DNA from: CAZYXZ01 sp964651395
GTDB taxonomy: Bacteria; Actinomycetota; Actinomycetes; BP-191
Assembly: GCA_964651395.1 (NCBI GenBank)
Contig: CAZYXZ010000028.1
Span: forward strand, 1 to 35,446
Reading direction: 5' to 3'
Length of the DNA stretch: 35,446 nucleotides
Below, piece by piece: positions 21,034-29,493 of this stretch. The notes beneath the pieces were generated by a model. The model was given only the letters and a program-made list of their open reading frames with translations, had not been told where the DNA came from and searched no databases. The position numbers and the translations under genes are program-made. The number at the start of each line of letters is the position of its first letter. The first letter of the stretch is position 1.

Positions 21034-22102
21034 CGGTCTCCCGTTCGGCACGAGGCGCCTGCGTCCGTCGCCGCGCCCAGGCGATCGCCGGCAACTCGAT
21101 CCAGCGGTGCGCCAGTGCGGCCAGGCCGAGCGTCGCCGCGACGACGGCGACGACGGAGGTGACCAGGCGAGCCGGACCGGACAGGCCGAACGACCACGAC
21201 GTGACGACCGCCCCGGTCGGGATGTGCAGCAGGTAGACGCCGTAGGAGATGGCCCCGAGCCAGGCCAGTGCCCGGTTGCGCAGCCGGTCGGCGTCGACGA
21301 GCACGACGAGCGACACCGCACTGGCCACATCCCACAGGCGGTCCGGACCCACCGGGCCCAGGAGCACGAGGAGTAGCAGCGCCGCGAGCGCGGCAGGGAC
21401 GGCCCACGGGGAACCGGAGCCTGCCCTCGGTCGAGCGCGCCGGTACAGCGCCAGCGCCACGCCTGCCATGAACACGATCAGCAGGTCGAGGACGACCAGG
21501 CCGAGCACGAGGCGTCCACCGTCGTGGCCGAGCTTGCTGAGCAGCGGGCGGACGCCCAGGGCCGCCAGCCCCGCCAGGATCGGGCCCGCGACCTGCACCC
21601 GCAGGCTCCGCCGCCGGCTCACCCAGACGACGAGGGCGGGCAGCATGGCGTAGTACAGGATCTCGCAGCCGATGGTCCAGGCCGGGCCGAGCAACGGCGC
21701 GCGCAGTGCGTAGTTCTGCGTGAACGTGAAGTACTGCACCAGCACGGGGAGGTTGAGCCAGCCCCGCCAGTACGCGACCGAGGCCATGAACACGCCGCCG
21801 ACGGCGTACAGCGGCCAGATCCGCGCGACGCGTCGGATGGCGTAGCGAGACGACCACCCGGCAGGCCGCGCCTCCCGGTCGGCGAGCACACCTCGCATCA
21901 GCAGGAAGCCGCTGAGCACGAAGAAGCATCGGACGGCCAACGCCATGGCGTACCCGACGTGCGTCAGGTCGCCGATCTCTCCGAACGCCGCGAGCGTGCC
22001 CTGCAGATAGGCGTGTCCGAGCATGACCGTGACGGCGGCGACACCGCGCAGGGCATCGAGGTGCACATCGCGCGGCTGCACGTCGTCGGTCGGGACGGTC
22101 AC
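20969..22102 (-). CDS. Acyltransferase 3 family membrane protein (OafA-like)
   Basis: A 377-residue polytopic membrane O-acyltransferase of the family that acetylates or acylates cell-surface sugars and peptidoglycan. The hallmark R-x10-H is present in the first membrane segment (Arg19 and His30 in LRGVAAVTVMLGH). Other marks are FFVLSGFLLMRG, RRVARIWPLYAVG and LGAISYGVYLLHIP. About ten membrane segments are expected, and the polar C-terminal tail of about 30 residues is disordered. The GTG start lies 10 bases after the ceramidase-like gene with no ribosome site, so it probably depends on that transcript. The 3' end overlaps the unknown membrane-protein gene by 65 bases. No SGNH domain is fused, so it may need a partner for transfer. 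Confidence 0.92.
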   Translation of the reverse strand: MTVPTDDVQPRDVHLDALRGVAAVTVMLGHAYLQGTLAAFGEIGDLTHVGYAMALAVRCFFVLSGFLLMRGVLADREARPAGWSSRYAIRRVARIWPLYAVGGVFMASVAYWRGWLNLPVLVQYFTFTQNYALRAPLLGPAWTIGCEILYYAMLPALVVWVSRRRSLRVQVAGPILAGLAALGVRPLLSKLGHDGGRLVLGLVVLDLLIVFMAGVALALYRRARPRAGSGSPWAVPAALAALLLLVLLGPVGPDRLWDVASAVSLVVLVDADRLRNRALAWLGAISYGVYLLHIPTGAVVTSWSFGLSGPARLVTSVVAVVAATLGLAALAHRWIELPAIAWARRRTQAPRAERETARTPAPPTASMPTAGLGRGTR

Positions 22103-22112
22103 ACGAGGGAGG

Positions 22113-23765
22113 CTACTTCTTGATCTCGTCCATCAACGCGAGGGTCTCCTCGAGGACGAGGTCGCCGACGCAACGGTCGATCGCGTAGCTGTCCTCGTAG
22201 TTCACGAAGAAGTACCCGCCGGCGAAGAACCCGAGTCCTTGCTGGCCGACCGGGTTGAGCTCGAACGACTGCGGCATGTAGCCGAGTGCGTCGTTGGACT
22301 GGGCGAGTGGGAAGACGACCCGGCCGGTGTTCTTCTCCCGGAGCGTGTTGGTGAGGTTGGAGAACACCTCACCTGGTGCGGCGGACAGGACGATGTCGTT
22401 GCCGATGCGTGCGGCGGTGATCGGTAGCTCCACCGACTGGGGCGAGGACGAGACGCACGGCGCGGTGTCGGGCGACTTGCCAGTGCTGACCAGCGCCGGC
22501 AGCGGGGAGAACTTGCGGTCGAAGAGGCCCGCCGTACCCAGACTGGTCAGCGGGACGTTGGTGGCCGCAGAGCTGGTTGTGATCTGCGCGATCTTCACGG
22601 TGGTGTTGTCCACGGGCCGGCCGCGGCCGACGGCCGGGATGAGGGCGGCGAGGCCGTCCCCCGACTTCTTTCCCTGGGCGTTGGACATGTTGCCGAGGCC
22701 GGTCATGAAGTGCAGGCCGATCCCGCCGAAGCGCTTCTCCAGCGCGCGCTCGAACTGACCCGGCCAGTCGGGGTGCGCGATGCCATCGTTGGTGCCGAAG
22801 GACGTGGGATGCGCGGCGTACGCGCCGAGGGTGGCGATGACCCGGGGTCCGCGCCGGCCCTTGCCGGGGTTGGTGGCGACAGCGCGCAACCAGGTGAGCT
22901 GGGCCTCCTCGGCCGAACGGTAGGTGTCCCGGCGCTCGTTGTTGAACTCCCGCGCCTCGACCTCACCGGTCTCCAGGGTGGCGGACTCCATGGTGACCAC
23001 CGCGCGCTTGGCCGTCGCCTTGATCGCGTCGGTGATCTGCGCCATGTACCAGTTGGGCACGAAGCCCCAGCCGCCGATGAACTCGGGTGCGGCATGCGAG
23101 TGGGTCGCGTGCAGGATGTGCGAAGCAGCCGTGACGCCGCGCGCCTTGAGCTGGGGGTCAGCGGCCAGCGCCGCAGCGATCTGCTTGGCGCCGCAGTCGG
23201 TGCACTTGCTGTTGTAGTCCCAGAGCCAGCCTTCGGCGTCGACCACCGTGGCGATGATGGTCTGCTTGCCGTCGCTGACCGCCATGCTCCGCACCCAGAG
23301 GCCCAGTGTCGTGTCGAACGCCTTGACCGGGTTCACCGGGCCGATGTCGAAACCGCCCTGGTAGATGCAGCTGGGGTTCTCGGGCCAGGTCGACCCGGCG
23401 CTGGCGATCCCGTCGAGGGCGTTGAGCGCGGCCGTGGGCAGGTCGGCGAACCAGTCCGGCTCGGTCGTCTTGCACTTGGCCGGGTCGGTCTCCCACCGGG
23501 CCTCGGGGAAGCGCGCCTTCATCAGCTCGGGACGCGGCAGCATCGACGTCTTCGCCGCGCCGACCAGCAGCCGCCCGGCGCCTGGGAGCGCCGCCGCACG
23601 TACGCCGGCAGCGGAGGACTCGGCCTCCGGGCCCCCGCCGAGGAGGTCAACCGTGGGCGGAGAGGGCACCGACACCGGCACCAGCCCCATGCCGGCCCAG
23701 CCGACGGAGACCATGAGGGCGCCGGTCAGCCCGGCAAGTGCGACAGAACGGACGGCCTTGCGCAT
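22113..23765 (-). CDS. Secreted neutral/alkaline ceramidase-like protein
   Basis: A 550-residue exported protein related to neutral ceramidases, which cleave the amide bond of ceramides. The signal peptide is at the start (MRKAVRSVALAGLTGALMVS). Ceramidase-like stretches are LLVGAAKTSM, QTIIATVVDAEG, LHATHSHAAPEF (zinc-site region), YAAHPTSFG and GEVFSNLTN. The nucleophile segment reads GLGNMSNAQGK, with candidate Ser361, and departs from the usual GDVSPN. It also lacks clear fit to the C-terminal ceramidase domain, so activity on ceramide is uncertain. ATG 23765 has GGAG 7 bases upstream; an in-frame ATG at 23795 has none and overlaps a TTAGAT -10-like box. Confidence 0.75.
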   Translation of the reverse strand: MRKAVRSVALAGLTGALMVSVGWAGMGLVPVSVPSPPTVDLLGGGPEAESSAAGVRAAALPGAGRLLVGAAKTSMLPRPELMKARFPEARWETDPAKCKTTEPDWFADLPTAALNALDGIASAGSTWPENPSCIYQGGFDIGPVNPVKAFDTTLGLWVRSMAVSDGKQTIIATVVDAEGWLWDYNSKCTDCGAKQIAAALAADPQLKARGVTAASHILHATHSHAAPEFIGGWGFVPNWYMAQITDAIKATAKRAVVTMESATLETGEVEAREFNNERRDTYRSAEEAQLTWLRAVATNPGKGRRGPRVIATLGAYAAHPTSFGTNDGIAHPDWPGQFERALEKRFGGIGLHFMTGLGNMSNAQGKKSGDGLAALIPAVGRGRPVDNTTVKIAQITTSSAATNVPLTSLGTAGLFDRKFSPLPALVSTGKSPDTAPCVSSSPQSVELPITAARIGNDIVLSAAPGEVFSNLTNTLREKNTGRVVFPLAQSNDALGYMPQSFELNPVGQQGLGFFAGGYFFVNYEDSYAIDRCVGDLVLEETLALMDEIKK

Positions 23766-23830
23766 GCGGGAGCTCCAGAGTTCAGGGATGTCCATGATCT
23801 AACGCGCTTCGGGTGCGATCGGTGCGGCCA

Positions 23831-23848
23831 GGGGAGGGCTGGGCTGGG
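23831..23848 (+). other. G-quadruplex motif upstream of the esterase gene
   Basis: Four G-runs of three or more (23831-23834, 23836-23838, 23841-23843, 23846-23848) are separated by loops of 1-2 bases, a canonical tight quadruplex pattern. It lies 20 bases before the esterase ATG on the coding strand, in the gap between divergent exported-protein genes. The pattern is seen directly; folding and role are inference. Confidence 0.45.
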
Positions 23849-23868
23849 CCGGTGCCGAATCATCACGC

Positions 23869-26226
23869 ATGAATCGGCCCCGGAGCGCTCTCCTCGCCGC
23901 CACCGTCCTATTCGCCGGGACGGCCGCCGGGTCCTTCGCCGACGTCGAGACGCCGGTGCTGCACGCGGCGCAACGCCGCGGGACAGCCGTGATCACCCGG
24001 CTGGCCTCGGTCAAGCCGACGGCCAAGACCGTCGACGGACGCACGACCGACTGGACCGGTACGGCGCCCGGCTTCGGCGGGCTGTCGTCGTACAGCCGCG
24101 GTGAGCTGGTCTACGCCGACTATCTCTTCGACGCCTATGGCGCCGACGACGGTGACGATGTCGAGCGGGTCACGCGCAACGACTCGCTCGAGGAGGCCTA
24201 CCCCGGCTTCTACCGGCTCGAGCCGACCTACCAGTACGACATCGGCGGCGAGCTCGGGGCGCCGAGCGAGGAGCTCGGCATCGCCGGCGAGCGGACCTAC
24301 GGCGACGCCCGCGACACCGACGAACGCGGTCAGGTGGCCTCCGCCGACCTGCGCGAGGTGCGCGTCGCAGCCAACCGCTCGACCGTGCACCTGCTCGTGC
24401 GCACGACCACGATGACGCCCACCCAGTCCGCCGGCGTCGTCGTGCTGGCCGACACGGTCGAGGGCAGCCCGGCGTACGACGTGCCGTTCGGCAGCGGACT
24501 GAAGACGGCTCAGGGTGACGTCGCGCTGCTCGTCGCGCGCAGCGGTGGCATCGCCGTGGACCTCAAGACCGGCCGGCGCACCCCGTTCAAGGTCGCGGCG
24601 GACGCGAGTGGCTACGCCAACGTGCTCGAGGCCGGCATCCCGCTCGCGCTCGTCCAGCGCAAGGGCGCGCAGCCGGGGTTGCGGCTCGCACTCGCCGCGG
24701 GCGTCTCCGACGGCCGGCAGGGCCTCGTCGACCTCACGAGCGACTCCGCGGACGTGGTCAACGTGGCCAACGTCGCGTTCCGCCCGGACGAGCCGGTGCG
24801 GATCCGCTTCGACAAGCGCCAGGCCTTCGCGCTGTCGGACGGCTCGATCGATCCGTTCTTCGTCGACGTCGACCTGGCCGGGCTCACCACAGGTCGCAGC
24901 GAGGCGCTGCGGCCCGGACCCGGGTACCACGAGCGGCAGTTCGCCAGCACGGCGCAGATCAGCACCGAGGGCGACATCGACGGACTCTGGCAGCCCTACG
25001 GCGTCTACGTGCCGTCGACCTACGACGCCACGAAGCCGACCCGGACGACGTACTGGATGCACTGGCGCGGTGGCGACACGCACGACGCCGCGGTCGTGTC
25101 GCCGCGGACGATGCGCGACTTCGGCGAGGACGTCGGCGGTCTGGTAATCGCTCCGCGCGGCCGTGGCACCAGCAGCTGGTACGTCGGCCGCGGGCACGCC
25201 GACTTCCGCCAGGTGTGGGACGACGCGGCCCGGACGTTCCGCATCGACCCGGACCGGGTCTACGTGACCGGGCACTCGATGGGCGGCTGGGCGTCGTACC
25301 TGCTCTCGATCCTCTACCCGGACCGCTTCGCGGCCGCCCTGCCCTACGCCGGCGTGCCGACCCAGGGTCTGTGGGCCGGGTGCGAGTTCGACCAGTGCTT
25401 CCAGGGCACCAACGGCGGCAACGCGAAGGACCAGTGGACCAACCCGCTGCTCGACAACCTGCGCAACACCCCGATCGCGATCAGCCACGGCGTGCTCGAC
25501 GAGCTCGTCCCGATCACCGGCGTGACGCGGCAGGCCGAGAAGCTCGCCAGCCTCGGCTACCAGTACCGCTACTACGTGTTCCCGACCTACGAGCACTACA
25601 GCCACCCGATCCAGGACGAGTGGGCGGAAGGCGCGCGCTATGCGTCCCTGTTCGTCCGCGACCGCAACCCGGCGCGGGTGACCTACATCCGCTCGATGCC
25701 GTTCGAGCGGGCGGTGGAGACCGGGCCGGATCAGGCGAAGCCGTTCAAGGGACTGTCGTTCGACTTCAACGCCGCCTACTGGATGAGCGGCCTGGAGCCG
25801 GTCGACACCGACGGCGGCGTGGCCAAGGTCGATGCGGTGTCGCAGGCCTTGCCGTCGCCACCGATGCTCACGGTGCCCGAGGCATCCGGTCCGGCCGCAC
25901 TCGGCCAGCTCGGCCCGTTCGCGATGCAAGGCCTGCAGTGGCTGGCCAACCCGGTGGAGGCGGCGCCGGAGGCGGCCAACGGCTTCACCGCGACCCTCAC
26001 CGGCGCCAAGGCCGTGCGCTTCGACCTCGCCCGGATGGGCATCTCCACGTCGCGACCTGTGACCGCCACGGTCACCACTGAGGCCCCGCTGCGGTTGTCA
26101 CTGGCCGGCACGTGGGCGAAGCGGCCGAGAGTGCTCGTCAACGGCACGCCCATCGCCGCGACGATGTCGGCGCGACTGCTCACCGTCACGCTGCCCGCGG
26201 GAACGTCGACCCTGACCATCGGCTGA
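23869..26226 (+). CDS. Large secreted esterase / alpha-beta hydrolase with N-terminal accessory domain
   Basis: A 785-residue exported protein. The signal peptide is MNRPRSALLAATVLFAGTAA with cleavage near residue 24. Residues 40-340 form a beta-rich domain with no clear family, perhaps DOMON- or sugar-binding-like. The alpha/beta-hydrolase core spans about 365-610: YGVYVPSTYD, VYVTGHSMGGWAS with Ser470, SHGVLDELVPI with Asp544 and EHYSHPIQDEW with His579, a complete triad like that of PHB depolymerase or feruloyl-esterase-type enzymes. A C-terminal beta domain of about 150 residues follows. No wall anchor is present. The ATG has no ribosome site. The closest functional guess is polyester or polysaccharide-ester hydrolysis, with low certainty. 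Confidence 0.82.
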   Translation: MNRPRSALLAATVLFAGTAAGSFADVETPVLHAAQRRGTAVITRLASVKPTAKTVDGRTTDWTGTAPGFGGLSSYSRGELVYADYLFDAYGADDGDDVERVTRNDSLEEAYPGFYRLEPTYQYDIGGELGAPSEELGIAGERTYGDARDTDERGQVASADLREVRVAANRSTVHLLVRTTTMTPTQSAGVVVLADTVEGSPAYDVPFGSGLKTAQGDVALLVARSGGIAVDLKTGRRTPFKVAADASGYANVLEAGIPLALVQRKGAQPGLRLALAAGVSDGRQGLVDLTSDSADVVNVANVAFRPDEPVRIRFDKRQAFALSDGSIDPFFVDVDLAGLTTGRSEALRPGPGYHERQFASTAQISTEGDIDGLWQPYGVYVPSTYDATKPTRTTYWMHWRGGDTHDAAVVSPRTMRDFGEDVGGLVIAPRGRGTSSWYVGRGHADFRQVWDDAARTFRIDPDRVYVTGHSMGGWASYLLSILYPDRFAAALPYAGVPTQGLWAGCEFDQCFQGTNGGNAKDQWTNPLLDNLRNTPIAISHGVLDELVPITGVTRQAEKLASLGYQYRYYVFPTYEHYSHPIQDEWAEGARYASLFVRDRNPARVTYIRSMPFERAVETGPDQAKPFKGLSFDFNAAYWMSGLEPVDTDGGVAKVDAVSQALPSPPMLTVPEASGPAALGQLGPFAMQGLQWLANPVEAAPEAANGFTATLTGAKAVRFDLARMGISTSRPVTATVTTEAPLRLSLAGTWAKRPRVLVNGTPIAATMSARLLTVTLPAGTSTLTIG

Positions 26227-26265
26227 CGCGCTCTCCTGCGGCGGCGAGCTGGAACCCGTTGTGGG

Positions 26266-26294
26266 GGGAGTTTCAGCCAACGGCTGAAACTCCC
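26266..26294. terminator. Bidirectional intrinsic terminator between the esterase gene and guaA
   Basis: GGGAGTTTCAGCC (26266-26278) and GGCTGAAACTCCC (26282-26294) form a perfect 13-bp stem with a 3-base AAC loop. It lies 39 bases after the esterase stop and 22 bases after the guaA stop on the other strand, so it can serve both convergent genes. T-runs are absent, as is common for actinobacterial terminators. Confidence 0.8.
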
Positions 26295-26316
26295 ACCTCA
26301 ACGTTCGGTTAGTGGC

Positions 26317-27894
26317 TTACTCCCACTCGATGGTGCCGGGCGGCTTGCTGGTGACGTCGAGGACGACGCGGTTGACGGCGCGGACCTCGTTGGTGATGCG
26401 GGTCGAGATCTTGGCCAGCACGTCGTACGGCACGCGCGTCCAGTCGGCGGTCATCGCGTCCTCGGAGGAGACCGGCCGCAGCACGACGGGATGGCCGTAC
26501 GTGCGTCCGTCGCCCTGCACACCGACTGACCGGACGTCGGCGAGCAGTACGACCGGGCACTGCCAGATCTCGCGGTCGAGACCCGCCCGGCTGAGCTCCT
26601 CGCGGGCGATCGCGTCGGCCTCGCGCAGGATCTCGAGGTTCTCGCCGGTCACCTCGCCGACGATCCGGATGCCGAGGCCGGGGCCGGGGAACGGCTGGCG
26701 CCAGACGATCTCCGGCGGCAGGCCCAGCTCCTCGCCGACCCGGCGTACCTCGTCCTTGAAGAGCCTGCGCAGCGGCTCGACGAGTGCGAACTGGAGGTCG
26801 TCCGGCAGCCCACCGACGTTGTGGTGCGACTTGATGTTGGCCGCACCCTCTCCCCCACCGGACTCGACGACGTCCGGGTAGAGCGTGCCCTGCACGAGGA
26901 AGTCGATCGTCTCGCCGTGTGCACCGGCGTCCGAGACGAGCTCGCGGGCTGCCGCCTCGAAGACCCGGATGAACTCGCGCCCGATCGCCTTGCGCTTCGC
27001 CTCGGGATCCGTGACGCCGGCCAGTGCCGTGAGGAAACGGTCCGCCGCGTCGACCACCTTCAGCTTCACGCCGGTCGAGGCGACGAAGTCCTTCTCGACC
27101 TGCTCGGCCTCGCCCTTGCGCAGCAGCCCGTGGTCGACGAAGACGCAGGTGAGCTGGTCGCCGACGGCCTTGTGCACCAACGCGGCGGCCACGGCCGAGT
27201 CGACGCCGCCGGACAGGCCGCAGATGACCCGCTTGCCGCCGACCTGCGCGCGGATCGCGTCGACCGACTCGTCGACGATGTTCACCATCGTCCAGCTCGG
27301 CTGGCAGCCGGCGCCCTCGTAGAGGAACTGCTCGAGCACCTTCTGCCCGTGCGCGGTGTGCAGGACCTCGGGGTGGAACTGCACGCCGTAGAGCCGGCGC
27401 GCGTCGTCCTCGAACGCGGCGACTGTCGCGCCGGCGCTCGACGCGGTCACGACGAAGCCCTCGGGCGCGACGGTCACCGAGTCGCCGTGCGACATCCAGA
27501 CCGACTGCTCGGCGGGCAGGCCGCGGAAGAGCGTGCGTTCCGACGAGATGGTCAGCGGCGTGCCGCCGTACTCGCCCTGGCCGGTGTGCGCCACCGTGCC
27601 GCCGAGCGCCAGGGCCATGGCCTGGAAGCCGTAGCAGATGCCGAACGTCGGCACGCCGGTGGAGAAGAGGTCCGCGTGCACCTGGGGGGCGCCCTCGGCG
27701 TACACCGAGGCGGGCCCGCCGGACAGGATGATGGCCTTGGGGCGCTTCGCGACCATCTCGGCCACGGGCATGGTGTGCGGGACGATCTCGCTGTAGACCC
27801 GCGCCTCGCGCACGCGGCGGGCGATCAGCTGCGCGTACTGCGCGCCGAAGTCGACGACGAGGACGGTGTCGAAGCCGTCTCCGGGAACGGTCAA
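26317..27894 (-). CDS. guaA: GMP synthase (glutamine-hydrolysing)
   Basis: Cytosolic enzyme of purine synthesis converting XMP, ATP and glutamine to GMP. With the TTG start at 27894 it has 525 residues, the family length. The N-terminal class I amidotransferase domain has the nucleophile Cys87 in FGICYGFQ and the His/Glu pair in VQFHPE. The ATP-pyrophosphatase P-loop is CGLSGGVDSAV, followed by the C-terminal dimerisation domain (QPFPGPGLGIRI and the terminal PPGTIEWE). TTG is preferred: AAAGGG lies 6 bases upstream, and the alternative ATG at 27939 falls inside a TACCAT -10 box. Its expected partner guaB3 lies about 7 kb upstream on the same strand, cut off by the glycan cassette. Confidence 0.97.
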   Translation of the reverse strand: MTVPGDGFDTVLVVDFGAQYAQLIARRVREARVYSEIVPHTMPVAEMVAKRPKAIILSGGPASVYAEGAPQVHADLFSTGVPTFGICYGFQAMALALGGTVAHTGQGEYGGTPLTISSERTLFRGLPAEQSVWMSHGDSVTVAPEGFVVTASSAGATVAAFEDDARRLYGVQFHPEVLHTAHGQKVLEQFLYEGAGCQPSWTMVNIVDESVDAIRAQVGGKRVICGLSGGVDSAVAAALVHKAVGDQLTCVFVDHGLLRKGEAEQVEKDFVASTGVKLKVVDAADRFLTALAGVTDPEAKRKAIGREFIRVFEAAARELVSDAGAHGETIDFLVQGTLYPDVVESGGGEGAANIKSHHNVGGLPDDLQFALVEPLRRLFKDEVRRVGEELGLPPEIVWRQPFPGPGLGIRIVGEVTGENLEILREADAIAREELSRAGLDREIWQCPVVLLADVRSVGVQGDGRTYGHPVVLRPVSSEDAMTADWTRVPYDVLAKISTRITNEVRAVNRVVLDVTSKPPGTIEWE

Positions 27895-27937
27895 CGAAGG
27901 CCCTTTCGGCCGGCGGTGCTGCGATGTGGAGACCTCC

Positions 27938-27943
27938 ATGGTA
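27938..27943 (-). promoter_or_regulatory. Candidate guaA -10 box
   Basis: TACCAT on the minus strand fits TANNNT and would start transcription near 27931, giving a 37-base leader with an AAAGGG ribosome site before the TTG start. Confidence 0.4.
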
Positions 27944-27966
27944 CCGGCGTCCGGCAGGATGGCCGA

Positions 27967-28737
27967 GTGCCACGCACCCTGAACACCGCCGAGCGGATGA
28001 GCCGCGGCCTGCTCGCCAACTGGCGGATCCAGGCAAGCTGCATCGTCGGCGCCCAGGTGCTCGAGTACGACGGCATGGTCCTGATGGCCACCTACCTGAA
28101 GACCGGCTCGCTGAACCCTGCCCTGGTCGAGCTGGCGCCCCGGAACCCGGCGCAGGCGGTGGACTGGGTCGAACGACGACGCGCGGAGCTCGGGCTGCAC
28201 GGGAACGGCTTCGACCTGCGCGCGGGCGAGTTCCCGGAGCTCGAAGACGAGCTGTCCGGCCGCGGCTACCGGCCCGCACTGCACCGGGCCGGGATGGCGC
28301 TGGAGGGCCCGCTCCCGCACGCGCCGGCCGCCCCCGGCCTCGAGGTGGTCCGGGTCCACGACACGAAGAGCTTGCAGGACTGGCGGCACGTGCAGTCCCT
28401 CGGCTTCGGGATCCCCGCCGAGATCGTCAACCTCTTCGTGCCGGACACCGCACTCGGCGTGCCCGAGCTGAAGTTCTTCATCGGGTACGCCGGTGGCTGG
28501 CCGGTCACGACGGCGGTGGCCTCGGCAGTGGCAGGGACAGTCGGCATCTTCGGCGTCGCGACCGACCCGACCATGCGCAACCGCGGCTATGGCACCGCGG
28601 TCACCCACGCCGCACTCCGCGTCCGTGATGCCGTCGGCTCCGACCTGGCCTGGCTGATGGCGACCGACCACGGCCGCTCGATCTACACGGCGATGGGCTT
28701 CCGCGACATCCGTGAATGGGTGATCTGGGAACGCTGA
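27967..28737 (+). CDS. GNAT family N-acetyltransferase
   Basis: A 256-residue GNAT-fold acetyltransferase. The acetyl-CoA-binding motif A is in the C-terminal half, from about residue 192: VGIFGVATDPTMRNRGYGTA, with the R-x-x-G-x-G loop as RNRGYG. It ends IYTAMGFRDIREW, the usual motif B. The N-terminal 110 residues look like a divergent, non-catalytic GNAT half. It is cytosolic and the acceptor is unknown. The GTG at 27967 follows AGGA and is divergent from guaA. An in-frame ATG at 27997 is a possible later start. Confidence 0.82.
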   Translation: MPRTLNTAERMSRGLLANWRIQASCIVGAQVLEYDGMVLMATYLKTGSLNPALVELAPRNPAQAVDWVERRRAELGLHGNGFDLRAGEFPELEDELSGRGYRPALHRAGMALEGPLPHAPAAPGLEVVRVHDTKSLQDWRHVQSLGFGIPAEIVNLFVPDTALGVPELKFFIGYAGGWPVTTAVASAVAGTVGIFGVATDPTMRNRGYGTAVTHAALRVRDAVGSDLAWLMATDHGRSIYTAMGFRDIREWVIWER

Positions 28738-28750
28738 TCTGCGGGGTAGT

Positions 28751-28756
28751 TACGCT
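28751..28756 (+). promoter_or_regulatory. -10 box of the methyltransferase-like gene
   Basis: TACGCT lies 5 bases before the ATG at 28762, the spacing of a leaderless start. It would be the promoter of the plus-strand half of the glycan cassette. Confidence 0.45.
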
Positions 28757-28761
28757 GGGGC

Positions 28762-29493
28762 ATGCCCTTCTCCACGGACGACCCGGCGGTGACGTTCAAG
28801 CTCAACTTCGTCCGCTCCGCCGTACCCGCCGCGAGCGCCGTGGTCTTCGGTGACATGTACGTCGTCGACGGCGGCTACACGAAGGCGTGCCTCGACCTCG
28901 GCATCGAGCGGGTGCTGCTCATCGACACCCTGGAGACGCCGGCGTGGCAGCGGCTGCGCCTGGAGAACCCCACGCTGGACTTCTACAAGGGCGACTTCGG
29001 CGACCCGCACTTCATGGCCAGCGTCCGCGAGACGTTCGAGATCGGCGTTCTCTTCGACGTGTTCCTGCACCAGCCGTCGCTGATCGGCGCGTTGCACCTG
29101 ATGCTCGAGAAGGTCGAGCGCGACGTCCTCATCGTGCAGCCCATGCTGAAGGAGCAGGCGACACCGCAGTCGCTGGTCTACCTGCCGGGCAACCCCGACG
29201 GGTCGCTGCACCCGATGGGCCGGCACGACACTCAGCCGGACGGCACGGAGTACAACGTCTTCGACGTCGCCCAGGTCAACCACACCCACTGGATCTGGGG
29301 GATGACGCCGAGCTTCCTGCGCAGCGCGCTGGCCGGCGAGGGCTTCGAGGTGCAGGTCGAGACGACCGGCAGCGACCTGCCCAACGACCGCTGGTTCCTC
29401 TGGGGCTGCCGCGCCCGCCGTACGACGGGACCGATCCGCAAGCACTGGAGCACCTTCGGCAAGGAAGACGGGCTCTACGCCGCACCGTGGTGA
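28762..29493 (+). CDS. Methyltransferase-like Rossmann protein of a surface-glycan cassette
   Basis: A 243-residue cytosolic protein whose strand order resembles class I SAM methyltransferases: SAVVFGDMYVVDGG, ERVLLIDTLE, LDFYKGDFGD, VLFDVFLHQP and DVLIVQPML, ending with WIWGMTPSFL and LAGEGFEVQVE. The usual glycine-rich GxGxG motif is replaced by FGDMYVVDGG, so SAM binding is unproven. The TACGCT box 5 bases before the ATG suggests a leaderless message. The next gene's GTG overlaps this stop (GTGA), coupling it to an O-acyltransferase. Modification of a sugar or lipid-linked glycan is the natural reading, but the role is inference. Confidence 0.62.
   Translation: MPFSTDDPAVTFKLNFVRSAVPAASAVVFGDMYVVDGGYTKACLDLGIERVLLIDTLETPAWQRLRLENPTLDFYKGDFGDPHFMASVRETFEIGVLFDVFLHQPSLIGALHLMLEKVERDVLIVQPMLKEQATPQSLVYLPGNPDGSLHPMGRHDTQPDGTEYNVFDVAQVNHTHWIWGMTPSFLRSALAGEGFEVQVETTGSDLPNDRWFLWGCRARRTTGPIRKHWSTFGKEDGLYAAPW

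Noticed and set aside
12645..26226. Biosynthetic gene cluster or prophage
   Set aside because: No synthases, integrases, structural phage genes or transposases are present; the genes are unrelated exported enzymes.
27894..27939. ATG at 27939 as the guaA start
   Set aside because: It has no ribosome site, lies in a TACCAT -10 box, and would put the catalytic Cys 15 residues later than usual; the TTG at 27894 gives Cys87 and the normal 525 residues.
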